Shown: in pieces, positions 27,035 to 34,900 of the stretch
Position numbering within the stretch: the stretch's first letter is position 1
Layout of the letters: the number at the start of each line of letters is the position of its first letter
Assembly (NCBI GenBank): GCA_019233975.1
Contig: JAFALY010000024.1
Location: 1 to 42,164 of the forward strand
DNA length: 42,164 nt
Direction of reading: 5' to 3'
DNA from: Alphaproteobacteria bacterium
Lineage (GTDB): Bacteria > Pseudomonadota > Alphaproteobacteria > UBA9219
The notes under the pieces: generated by a model
What the model was told of the DNA's origin: nothing
Seen by the model: only the letters and a program-made list of their open reading frames with translations
Database searches by the model: none
Program-made: the position numbers and the translations under genes

Positions 27035-27382
27035 ATGCATTACGAACATTTTTCTCAGCCCTTGCTGGATCGCAAACATTGGCTGGGACGGGTGACAAAA
27101 TCATTCGCAGCAGCTCTTTTATTTGCAGCCTTCTCGTTGTCGGTCGGGATAATGGGCTACCACTATATGGGCGGCCTCGCATGGGTGGACTCGTTGCTCG
27201 AGGCCTCCATGATCCTCGGGGGTATGGGGCCGGTTGCGACTATGCAAAACGACACCATCAAGGTATTTGCTTCAATCTATGCGCTTTATAGCGGGTTGTT
27301 TATGATTGGGGCAACGGGGCTCATTCTGGCGCCATGGCTACACCGCATGCTGCACATTTTCCATCTGCCCAAGGAAGATTGA
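27035..27382 (+). CDS. Small three-helix membrane protein downstream of the transporter
   Basis: This 115-residue protein has an ATG at 27035 after GGGGAGGA. Three hydrophobic segments are seen (about residues 22-44, 50-65 with LLEASMILGGMGPV, and 78-103 with IYALYSGLFMIGATGLILAP), followed by a short basic tail (HRMLHIFHLPKED). The central GGMGP segment between two helices is reminiscent of a pore loop of small two-helix ion-channel-like proteins, but no K+ selectivity motif (TVGYG) is present. I do not know a named family. Same strand and 59-nt spacing suggest it is co-expressed with the Nramp-like gene. Confidence 0.78.
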   Translation: MHYEHFSQPLLDRKHWLGRVTKSFAAALLFAAFSLSVGIMGYHYMGGLAWVDSLLEASMILGGMGPVATMQNDTIKVFASIYALYSGLFMIGATGLILAPWLHRMLHIFHLPKED

Positions 27383-27385
27383 ACG

Positions 27386-27679
27386 CTATTTCTTTTCGCC
27401 CGTCATGGCGCGCAGAAATTCGCACATATTCTGTTTGCAGGTGACTAGGATTGTATCCTGTTGAGGTGTGCCACCGTTATCGCCTGTGACCTTGGCAATA
27501 TTGCATTGAATGCGATAGATGGTTTCACCATCCGCGCCTAATACCTGTTTATACACTTCAACCTTTTTAGGTGAGCAGTTGTTGCTGATTGCGACATCAC
27601 GTACCTCCGCTTGCCCGGCAAATGCAGCGGTGGGCAGGGCGGACATTGCAATAAAAATGGCGACTATGAGGTATTTCAT
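27386..27679 (-). CDS. Small secreted cysteine-containing protein of unknown function
   Basis: This 97-residue protein has a clear signal peptide (MKYLIVAIFIAMSALPTAAFA, cleaved near residue 21). The mature part has four Cys (NNCSPK, IQCNIA, VTCKQNMCEFL), likely two disulfides in the periplasm. I chose the Met that starts the signal peptide (27679), not the one seven codons earlier. Similar small proteins ending in a CKQNMCEFLR-type motif occur in Alphaproteobacteria without known function. It lies downstream of glnA on the same strand (48 nt) and converges on the small membrane-protein gene. Confidence 0.75.
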   Translation of the reverse strand: MKYLIVAIFIAMSALPTAAFAGQAEVRDVAISNNCSPKKVEVYKQVLGADGETIYRIQCNIAKVTGDNGGTPQQDTILVTCKQNMCEFLRAMTGEKK

Positions 27680-27727
27680 AGCCGCCATCCTATACAGCAC
27701 AACGTTAACGAGCTGTTACCGTGATAA

Positions 27728-29137
27728 TCAGGACGAATAATACATATCGAATTCGACCGGATGCGGGGCCATACGGAAACGGTCCCATTCTTCACGCTTC
27801 AGGTCCAGATAGGCGTCGATCATATCCTTGGTGAACACGTCGCCTTTCAGAAGGAAGTCATGATCTTTTTCCAGTGAGTGAATGGCTTGTTCAAGCGAGC
27901 CGCAGACGGTCGGGATTTTGGCCAGTTCACGTTGAGATAGATGATACAGGTCCTTCTCTGCTGCATCACCCGGGTGGATCTTATTCTTGATGCCGTCCAA
28001 ACCGGCCATCAGCATCGCGGCATAGGCCAGATAGGGGTTGGCGCATGCGTCCGGGAAACGCACCTCAACGCGCTTGCCCTTGGGGCCCGGCGCATAAGGA
28101 ATGCGGCAGGATGCTGAGCGATTGCGTGACGAGTAGGCAAGCATAACGGGGGCCTCATAGCCCGGTACCAAGCGCTTATAGCTGTTGGTGGTCGGGTTTG
28201 TTATGGCGTTCAGTGCCTTGGCATGCTTGATGATGCCGCCGATATAGTACAGGGCCAGATCGGACAGGCCGCTGTACTTGTTGCCGGCAAACAGGGGCTT
28301 GTCCGTTTTCCAGATAGACTGGTGCGTATGCATGCCCGACCCGTTATCACCAAAGACCGGCTTCGGCATAAAGGTCGCCGTTTTGCCGAAGGTGGCGGCC
28401 ACGTTGTGAACGACATACTTGTAGATCTGCATGTTGTCGCCGCAATGGGTTAGGGTCGAAAACTTGATGCCCAGCTCATGCTGTGCTGAAGCAACTTCAT
28501 GGTGATGCTTTTCAACCGCTACACCCATCTGCGAAATAACGGCCAGCATTTCTGTGCGCAGGTCTTGGGCGCTATCGACCGGGTTTACGGGGAAATAGCC
28601 GCCCTTGACGCGCGGACGGTGACCCAGATTGCCACCTTCAAGTGCTGCGCCTGTATTGTGAGGACTTTCTTCGGAATCCAGCTTGTAGAAAGTGTGGTTG
28701 GGGTCGGTTGAAAAACGCACATCGTCAAACACAAAGAATTCAGCTTCGGGGCCGAAATAGGCGGTGTCGCCAATCCCTGTTGTCTTCAGGAATTTTTCGG
28801 CTTTCTTGGCGATGGAGCGCGGGCAGCGTTCATAGGGCTTGCCCGTTGCGGGGTCGTAGACGTCGCAATAAACGGCGATGGTCGGTTCACCGTAAAAGGG
28901 ATCCATGACGGCAGTGTCTGCGTCAATCTTCAGGATCATGTCCGATTCATTGATGGCCTTCCAACCGGCGATCGACGATCCATCGAACATAATACCGTCC
29001 TTCAGGGCACCGTCATCAATGGTATCAATATATTGGGTCAGATGCTGGAGCTTGCCACGCATATCAGTAAAGCGCAGGTCGACATATTTGGCTTCGTATT
29101 TCTTGGCGAGATCATGGATCGGGGAGGTTTTTACCAT
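27728..29137 (-). CDS. glnA: Glutamine synthetase type I
   Basis: This 469-residue enzyme makes glutamine from glutamate, ammonia and ATP and forms dodecamers. Visible motifs are the beta-grasp [12 protein letters not shown], the active-site segment [12 protein letters not shown], the Glu flap and Arg segment ([14 protein letters not shown]), and the adenylylation site as the Tyr in [11 protein letters not shown] near residue 397. The adenylylation site suggests GlnE control as in other Proteobacteria. The common partner glnB is not next to it. AAGGAAACG precedes the ATG. Confidence 0.97.
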   Translation of the reverse strand: MVKTSPIHDLAKKYEAKYVDLRFTDMRGKLQHLTQYIDTIDDGALKDGIMFDGSSIAGWKAINESDMILKIDADTAVMDPFYGEPTIAVYCDVYDPATGKPYERCPRSIAKKAEKFLKTTGIGDTAYFGPEAEFFVFDDVRFSTDPNHTFYKLDSEESPHNTGAALEGGNLGHRPRVKGGYFPVNPVDSAQDLRTEMLAVISQMGVAVEKHHHEVASAQHELGIKFSTLTHCGDNMQIYKYVVHNVAATFGKTATFMPKPVFGDNGSGMHTHQSIWKTDKPLFAGNKYSGLSDLALYYIGGIIKHAKALNAITNPTTNSYKRLVPGYEAPVMLAYSSRNRSASCRIPYAPGPKGKRVEVRFPDACANPYLAYAAMLMAGLDGIKNKIHPGDAAEKDLYHLSQRELAKIPTVCGSLEQAIHSLEKDHDFLLKGDVFTKDMIDAYLDLKREEWDRFRMAPHPVEFDMYYSS

Positions 29138-29186
29138 CGTCGTTTCCTTATGGTTTGTGAATCGATTTTTGCTGCGATGCGGCGAA

Positions 29187-29215
29187 AATATGGCATGTAA
29201 CTATCTATTTGACAA
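29187..29215 (-). promoter_or_regulatory. Candidate sigma-70-type promoter for glnA
   Basis: On the minus strand TTGTCA (29215-29210) and CATATT (29192-29187) are separated by 17 nt and lie about 50 nt before the glnA start. The -35 element shares its bases with the divergent promoter listed next. I found no convincing sigma-54 (GG-N10-GC) element for NtrC-type control. Confidence 0.4.
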
Positions 29216-29236
29216 ATTTGGATAATTGGTGATAAT
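29209..29236 (+). promoter_or_regulatory. Candidate promoter toward tRNA-His and nnrD
   Basis: A perfect TTGACA (29209-29214) and GATAAT (29231-29236) are separated by 16 nt. They face away from glnA and lie about 170 nt before tRNA-His. The sequence TTTGACAAA is nearly self-complementary, so it supplies -35 boxes in both directions. Confidence 0.42.
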
Positions 29237-29409
29237 CTCCGATTCTGTGATGCTGTCAGTAAGTATTGGCCGGCAAGCTGGCTAATCAAGAAACGGACCG
29301 CGGTTGCTCCAACAAAAAGCGAACGAAGTTTTTTGCTGGCGGGAAGCAATGTTTTCCTGTACGCCTACGCCCCGTTTCTTGTGCAGTTTCTGACTGCGTC
29401 AGGCATGAT

Positions 29410-29486
29410 GGCGGCCGTAGCTCAGTTGGTAGAGCCCTCGGTTGTGGTCCGAGTTGTCGTGGGTTCGAGTCCCATCGGTCGCCCCA
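29410..29486 (+). tRNA. tRNA-His (anticodon GUG)
   Basis: The sequence folds as a full cloverleaf: acceptor GCGGCCG pairs with CGGTCGC (one G-U), there is a D-arm, an anticodon loop containing GTG, and a T-arm with GGTTCGAGTCC. The discriminator is C73 at 29483 and CCA is encoded at 29484-29486. G at 29410 can serve as the G-1 that pairs with C73, the identity element specific to tRNA-His. It sits 22 nt before nnrD. Confidence 0.96.
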
Positions 29487-29508
29487 TTGCCGGTAATACG
29501 GAGGCGGT

Positions 29509-30354
29509 ATGTCTTCGCTGAATAATTCTCCTGCTTTATGGCTTGAACAATGGCCGCTCTTAAAACGCGATGGCCACAAATACGATCGTGGCCATGCTCT
29601 GATCTATGGTGGCGTTGTTATGACCGGTGCGGCACGTCTGGCGGCACGCGCGGCACAGCGCATAGGGGCAGGGTTGGTGACCATCGCCGCGCCAGCTGAA
29701 TCCCAGATTATATACGCACAGGCGTTGGAAAGCGTGATTGTGCGACCTGTGCAGGGTGTAGATGACTGGCGGATATTGCTGGCGGATGAGCGGCGTAACG
29801 CTATTTTGGTTGGCCCCGGTATGGGAACAGATGCACTAAACAAAGCGATTGTGCTTTCAGCACTTCATACTGGCAGGTCATGTGTGCTGGATGCTGACGC
29901 ACTGACCATCTTCGCTGACGAACCACAGGCATTGTTCGATGCACTGCATGCGAATTGCGTGCTTACGCCCCATGAGGGCGAGTTTGCGCGCTTGTTCCCG
30001 GGATTGATCGGAAGTAACCGATCCAAAGTGGACAGGGCAGTCGATGCCGCCAAAATGGCAGGGTGTACAATGCTCCTGAAGGGGGCGGAAACGGTCATTG
30101 CAGATACTATCGGGCAATGCGTCGTCAATAACAATGCGCCACCATGGCTTGCAACCGCGGGGGCAGGAGATGTACTGGCTGGTGTGATTTTGGGGCTGTT
30201 GGCCCAAAAAATGCCCGTTTTGGCTGCAACATGCGCCGCAGCATGGCTTCATGGACAGATTGCACATGACTTTGGGCCGGGAATGATTGCCGAAGATATC
30301 GTTAACGGCGTTCCCGATGCTCTTAAAAGCTATAAAAAATTACTATGGCCGTAA
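29509..30354 (+). CDS. nnrD: ADP-dependent NAD(P)H-hydrate dehydratase
   Basis: This 281-residue ribokinase-like enzyme restores NAD(P)H from its damaged, hydrated form using ADP. Motifs seen are KYDRGHALIYGGVVMTGAARLAARAA at the start, ILVGPGMG, VLDADAL, LTPHEGEFARLF, MLLKGAETVI and TAGAGDVLAGVI with the catalytic Asp. Many bacteria fuse this to the NnrE epimerase; here it stands alone. The ATG at 29509 follows GGAGG at 29500-29504. Its stop overlaps the convergent small gene by 12 nt. Confidence 0.93.
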   Translation: MSSLNNSPALWLEQWPLLKRDGHKYDRGHALIYGGVVMTGAARLAARAAQRIGAGLVTIAAPAESQIIYAQALESVIVRPVQGVDDWRILLADERRNAILVGPGMGTDALNKAIVLSALHTGRSCVLDADALTIFADEPQALFDALHANCVLTPHEGEFARLFPGLIGSNRSKVDRAVDAAKMAGCTMLLKGAETVIADTIGQCVVNNNAPPWLATAGAGDVLAGVILGLLAQKMPVLAATCAAAWLHGQIAHDFGPGMIAEDIVNGVPDALKSYKKLLWP

Positions 30355-30675
30355 CGCGAATTGAGGCGGCGGTGCCCATGGGAGCAATCTTTGCCAAAAT
30401 TTTGGCATTGGGTCACTTGTTCCACCTAAAACTGCCGCACCCCAGCCAATGAGGGCTACAAAGTTTTCCAGTGCCCAAGCGCCGCCCGCCAACTTGGTTG
30501 CAAAAACTGCTGCGGCTGCTAATGGGCCCATGGCAGGCATGGCCAATGAACACAAAACCAAGCCAGTCGCCGCCCAAGCAGCCATCATTCTGTAGCTGCC
30601 TATTACATTGGCCAATCCGCTGTGTCCGCGGCGATTGAAGCCAATCAAATTTGCTGAAAATTGATCCAAGTCCAT
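30343..30675 (-). CDS. Hypothetical small membrane protein
   Basis: This 110-residue frame has a hydrophobic middle: about residues 30-60 (MMAAWAATGLVLCSLAMPAMGPLAAAAVFATKL, written here only as the span) and 68-85 (VALIGWGAAVLGG), flanked by polar ends. It is on the minus strand and overlaps the end of nnrD by 12 nt. GGAGA sits directly against the ATG, closer than usual, which weakens the start. No family is recognised; it is the last chromosomal-looking gene before the tRNA-Leu junction. Confidence 0.5.
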   Translation of the reverse strand: MDLDQFSANLIGFNRRGHSGLANVIGSYRMMAAWAATGLVLCSLAMPAMGPLAAAAVFATKLAGGAWALENFVALIGWGAAVLGGTSDPMPKFWQRLLPWAPPPQFALRP

Positions 30676-30914
30676 TCTCCATCGAAACGAATTTACTAAT
30701 TAAGGGCAGTATGTGCGGCTTATATTTATTCACTAGTCTAACTGTCAATAGTTTCTTTTGATGCACAAATACTGTTTATCATTAACGCGAAAAGCCCAAT
30801 TGATAGAAAAAGTTGGAGAAAGCTATTAAAGAAACCCTTATGCCGCAATCACAGTTTTATGATGAAGCGCTGCTTGCTATATGGTGGATAACTCATTAGA
30901 AAGACACGGCAAGT

Positions 30915-30960
<46 letters not shown>

Positions 30961-31051
30961 ATTATATAAAAAATAGCAATAAAATCAACGTATAAAATCG
31001 CGACAATTTTTACTTGTGTCCAATAATGTGGCCGTATGTGTGCCCAAGGGC

Positions 31052-31070
31052 GGGTTTGGCCGACAAACCC
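31052..31070 (-). terminator. Hairpin downstream of the minus-strand island genes
   Basis: GGGTTTG and CAAACCC form a perfect 7-bp stem with a 5-nt loop, about 40 nt after the stop codon of the gene at 31110. There is no U-run, so it may be a transcript-end stabiliser or part of the island end, not a classic terminator. Confidence 0.35.
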
Positions 31071-31109
31071 AGGCGATGGGCGTCGGCCAAGTCCAAGCGA
31101 AAAAATGGG

Positions 31110-31451
31110 TCACCCGAACAGATCGAGCTGCTTGGTCGCGGCCTGGAGCTTGCGCCAGGCGGGCGACTTGGCGGCGTGATCCAGCCAGGTGCGGACATAA
31201 GCGGCGGGGCCGCCCGCGTCCTCGACGATGCCCTGACCGAGGAAGTGCGAGCGATAGCCGGTCTCGGTCATCGGCAGGACCGCCCGTTCGGGCCTGATGG
31301 CGCGGATTTCGAGATGAGCGATGGGGAAGATCGAACCGCGCGCGCCCGAGCCGAGCCAATCGGGCTCGTAGGACACGCCGACAGTGATGCCTTGCCAATC
31401 GAGCGTGGCGGTTTCGAAGTGGCGTTCGCGGTCGTCGAGCGGTGAGGTCAT
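31110..31451 (-). CDS. Island-borne hypothetical protein, 113 aa
   Basis: This is a small acidic-to-neutral soluble protein. A beta-rich first half (LDWQGITVGVSYEPDWLGS, then IAHLEIRAIRPE) is followed by helical second-half segments (AAYVRTWLDHAAKSPAWRKL) and a C-terminal QLDLFG. No known domain is recognised. Its ATG overlaps the stop of the gene upstream as ATGA, so the two are translationally coupled. The strong GC3 bias and reading frame without rare codons make it a real gene of the island. Similar paired small genes are typical of element backbones; function is unknown. Confidence 0.72.
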   Translation of the reverse strand: MTSPLDDRERHFETATLDWQGITVGVSYEPDWLGSGARGSIFPIAHLEIRAIRPERAVLPMTETGYRSHFLGQGIVEDAGGPAAYVRTWLDHAAKSPAWRKLQAATKQLDLFG

Positions 31452-31696
31452 GGCTGACCTCCCGCCGCTCTCGGCTTCGGCTCGATCAGACGGAGCACGA
31501 TGCGTCCCTTTAGCGAGATCGCGTCACACGACAGGCTGAAGCCCTTACCGTCTTTGTTCGGCCAGGCCGCGCCGACGGACGTCCAGAGCGCACCCGGGCC
31601 GTCGCCGACGACGCTATAGAGACGGTGAGTAGGTCTGCGCACAACCGGATCGGCTTGCGCCGGCGCTGCGTGTTTGGATTTTGATTTGGTCGCCAT
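31448..31696 (-). CDS. Island-borne hypothetical protein, 82 aa
   Basis: The start at 31696 (MATKSKSKHAAPAQ) is preceded by CAGGAGACC, a good ribosome binding site; an in-frame Met 15 codons earlier is less likely. The N-terminus is Lys/Ala/Pro-rich and disordered. The C-terminal half looks like a small beta-sheet domain (THRLYSVVGDGPGALWTSVG, GFSLSCDAISLKGRIVLRLIE). No family is assigned with certainty; the style resembles short DNA-element proteins next to plasmid or ICE genes. It is coupled by ATGA to the following gene. The 286 bp upstream, to the end of the helicase gene, contain no other gene. Confidence 0.7.
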   Translation of the reverse strand: MATKSKSKHAAPAQADPVVRRPTHRLYSVVGDGPGALWTSVGAAWPNKDGKGFSLSCDAISLKGRIVLRLIEPKPRAAGGQP

Positions 31697-31982
31697 GATG
31701 GTCTCCTGCATTTCCGCCGCGGGACCATCCCGCGGCTTCATGGGGAGCCAGAGGACCCGGCCAATGAGCCGGTGGTCACACCCCGCGCGTCAGCGCGCCC
31801 GAAGGGGGCGGAGCTGCACGGAGCGAAGCAGAGGAAGCGAGCCGGGTTGAGCGACGGCGGGACGGGTCCAGAACGCTCCCCCAACGAGAAGCCGCTGATG
31901 TCTTGTCGCACGATGACTGGAAACTCATCGCTGTATGCGACTAATAACAACGTTGTGTCGAATAAGGACCGTCAGTGGAAAG

Positions 31983-34900
31983 CTAGCCTCCAAGTTGCTC
32001 AAGTACCTGTCGCGTGGCAGCGGGCAGGTTCATGCGCGTAAGGAGCTCGTCGACGATGATTAAGCCGACTGGCGTCCGGGCGGATTCCAGCACACGCATA
32101 TCCGGCGACAGAGGCAAGTCTGGTGTCAGTGGGCCGGAAAGAGCGATGGCGAATTGTCTATTATCCCGAGTACGCGTGGCAAGGAGCGGTGCAGTGACGG
32201 TGCCGCCTCCCGGCAGCGTAACTGGCATGCCTGTTTCGTAGACGAGCCCTTGGTCGGCGCGCCGGCGAAGGTCCTTTTCGAGGAGTCCGGCCGAGGCGTC
32301 GACCCGGCTCTGACCGAGCGTAGGCAGCTCGCCTCTTAGCAAATAGGCCAGGAGCGCCGCTCCAATATGCCTGTCGAGCATCGCGTGCTCGAACTTGTTG
32401 GTGAAAGAGCGCAGGCAGCGATAGCAGGAGCTTTGGCAATGGCCCTCGCAGCCTGTCAGGATTTCCTCCGCCAACCCGAACAGCCTGGCCGTGTTGCCGA
32501 CCAGCTGGCTCGTGAAGCCGGCCCCGCCCGGCAGCGTGTCGTAGAGGAATATCTCCGCCTCATGTCCCGACGGGCCGCGCGGCGTGAGCGCCGGCCGATA
32601 CTCCGCCATAATCTCGCCCGGCTCGATCTCAAGCATCCGGCAGGCGGACAGGGCGAGGGCCTCGCTCAAGGTCCGAAGCGCGATATGCGTCGAGAACCAG
32701 TCGGGCCGCAGGCAGACCGGTTCCTCGAACTGCATCGAAAAGAGCGCGATGTCGGTGATGAATTTTGTGCCCAGGACGATCTTTGGGCTCGTGAAACCAC
32801 CGGGGCAATTCTCCTCGCCGACCTTGGTCGGGTAGGGCCGCCGATGGGCGCTGCCGAGCAACGGCTGGGAGGTGACGCTCGACTCAATGCGTCCGCAGCT
32901 CGTGCAGTATGAATAGCCAGCGTTGTCGGGGCCGATATTGGAGACCAACAGGTGGGTCCGGGTGCGCAGGCTGCGCAGCCGCTCATTCGACCTCGTCCAT
33001 GACTCGCCCTCATCCGGCGTGTGCATGGTCAGCTTGGCACGCGTCGCCCGGCTCGATTCCGGCACATTGTCGGGCGAGGTCTCCTCGATCACGTCGATGG
33101 GGTGGGCGAAACCCACGGGCCGCAGCCACCAGCGTCCGGGACCGAACTTGGCGGAAGCGCCACAGGCCTCGCAGTCGAGGAGGTCGCCGGGCTGGGCATT
33201 GGTGATGCCCGTCTTCGCAAAGCCGCAGACCTGGCACTGGAAATAGATTTCCTTGTCCGCCCACGCGTCGCGACGGGCATCCTTGGACCGCGAATAGATC
33301 GCGCCCGAGGTGTAGCACTTTCCCGAAATCCAGACTTGGCGGCCCGGCGCATACTGGCTCAGCGCGATCGGCAAACCCTGCGCCGGCGTGAAGCTGAAAA
33401 CGGGATAGCCGCCCTTGGAATTGCCGCGATCGAAGACATGGAAGGTCGAGACGTCTGTAGGGAACGCATAGCGGGGCAGCACGCCGCTATACAGGAGGCG
33501 GTCGAGAAGCATCGCCCGGTTGGGGTCGGCCTCGATCTGGTCCTCGCCGGTCGCGGCGGGATCGGTATCGGCTTCCTCTTCGTCGATTCCTTCCTCCAAC
33601 GCACCTTCCGGCGGCAGCGACGCTGCTGGGTCGAATTCGATCGCCTTATCGATCTCGGCAAGGCAACTGTCGAACATGGTGGCGAGTAGGCTGGATCGGG
33701 CGGCAGCCGGAAGCTCGGCCGGTAGCCAGCCATCGACTTTGGAGCGCAGCTCGTCGCGGTTGGCCTGAAGCCAGGCCGCGAAGCCGTTCCTGTTGAGAAT
33801 GCCGCGCCCGGTCCGGAAATTCGCGACCGTGCCCAGCACCGAGAAGAGGTCTGGCGGCGCGGACGGGTCGAAACCTGGCAGCGTCGCTTCATGGAAGCGC
33901 TGGAGGAAGTAGCCGTAGACATGGCGCTTGGCGATGTCGGGGTTATCGAGCGTGAGACGCGGGTCGACGACCGGCCCCGAAATCATGTCGGCCGGTTCCC
34001 GGAAATAATGCTCGTCATGGCTGCTGTCCGAGCTACCGAAGGCGACCACCGTCGCGACGGCGTTGCCGCGGCGGCCGGCCCGACCGGCACGCTGCTGATA
34101 GTTAGCCCGGCCCGGTGGCATATTCCGCAGAGCGACTCCGGATAGCGCGCCGATATCGATGCCGACTTCCATCGTCGTCGTGCTCGACAGGATGTCGATC
34201 GCGGTGCCCGCGCGCGCATTAGCCCGCCAGGCGATATCGACATCCTGAAAGAGAAGCTCGTTCTCCTCGGCTTTTGAGAAAGCGTTGTTGTTCTGGGTCG
34301 AGTTCAACTGCGCCGTATGTTCGGCGGCGATGAGCGCCATCGGCGGCACGGGCGGGTCGGCCAGGGCGGCGGCGACGCTGCGGCGATAGTAGGATTTGCG
34401 GGCGATGAAGGCCTCGTCCTTGTCGATCTCCAGCGGTGCCACCACCCCAATGTCGCAGTCGAGGCAGCGCGTCACGTCAGGCAGCGGACGATGCACCGAG
34501 CGGCAGGACGGGCAGCGCACCCAATCACCTCCGAGCTCGATGGACAGATTCTTAGCGAGGATGCGCGGGGGAGAGTCCGACTGGTCGAGAAAGATAGTCG
34601 TGAGCGCGGGAAGCCAGCCGTCCCGAAAGATCTTTTTCTTGGCCGCGTCGTTCAGCAACCGGTTCATCGCGGTCGGGAACTTTCCCGAACTGCCTTTGAC
34701 CTCGTTCCCCCAGAAAGCCTGCGGCATTCCTTCGAACCAGATGCCCTGCTTCAGCCAGCAACGAAGCCAGGCACGCGTCACCGCGATCTTGGTCTCGGTC
34801 GTGTCGGCGAGTCCCGGTAACGCCGGCAACGCCGCCAACTCAGCGCGCTGGTTCGGCCGCTCGGCAAGCGAGCCGAGGGCCAACGCCTCCAGGCCAAGGA

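Noticed and set aside
30413-30766. A second minus-strand frame over the small membrane-protein gene
   Set aside because: It is a different frame of the same DNA with mixed composition; the 110-residue frame has better membrane segments.
31742-31982. A small gene between the helicase stop and the 82-residue gene
   Set aside because: The open frames there lack start signals and sensible composition; a short GC-rich stem near 31785-31796 is the only structure seen.
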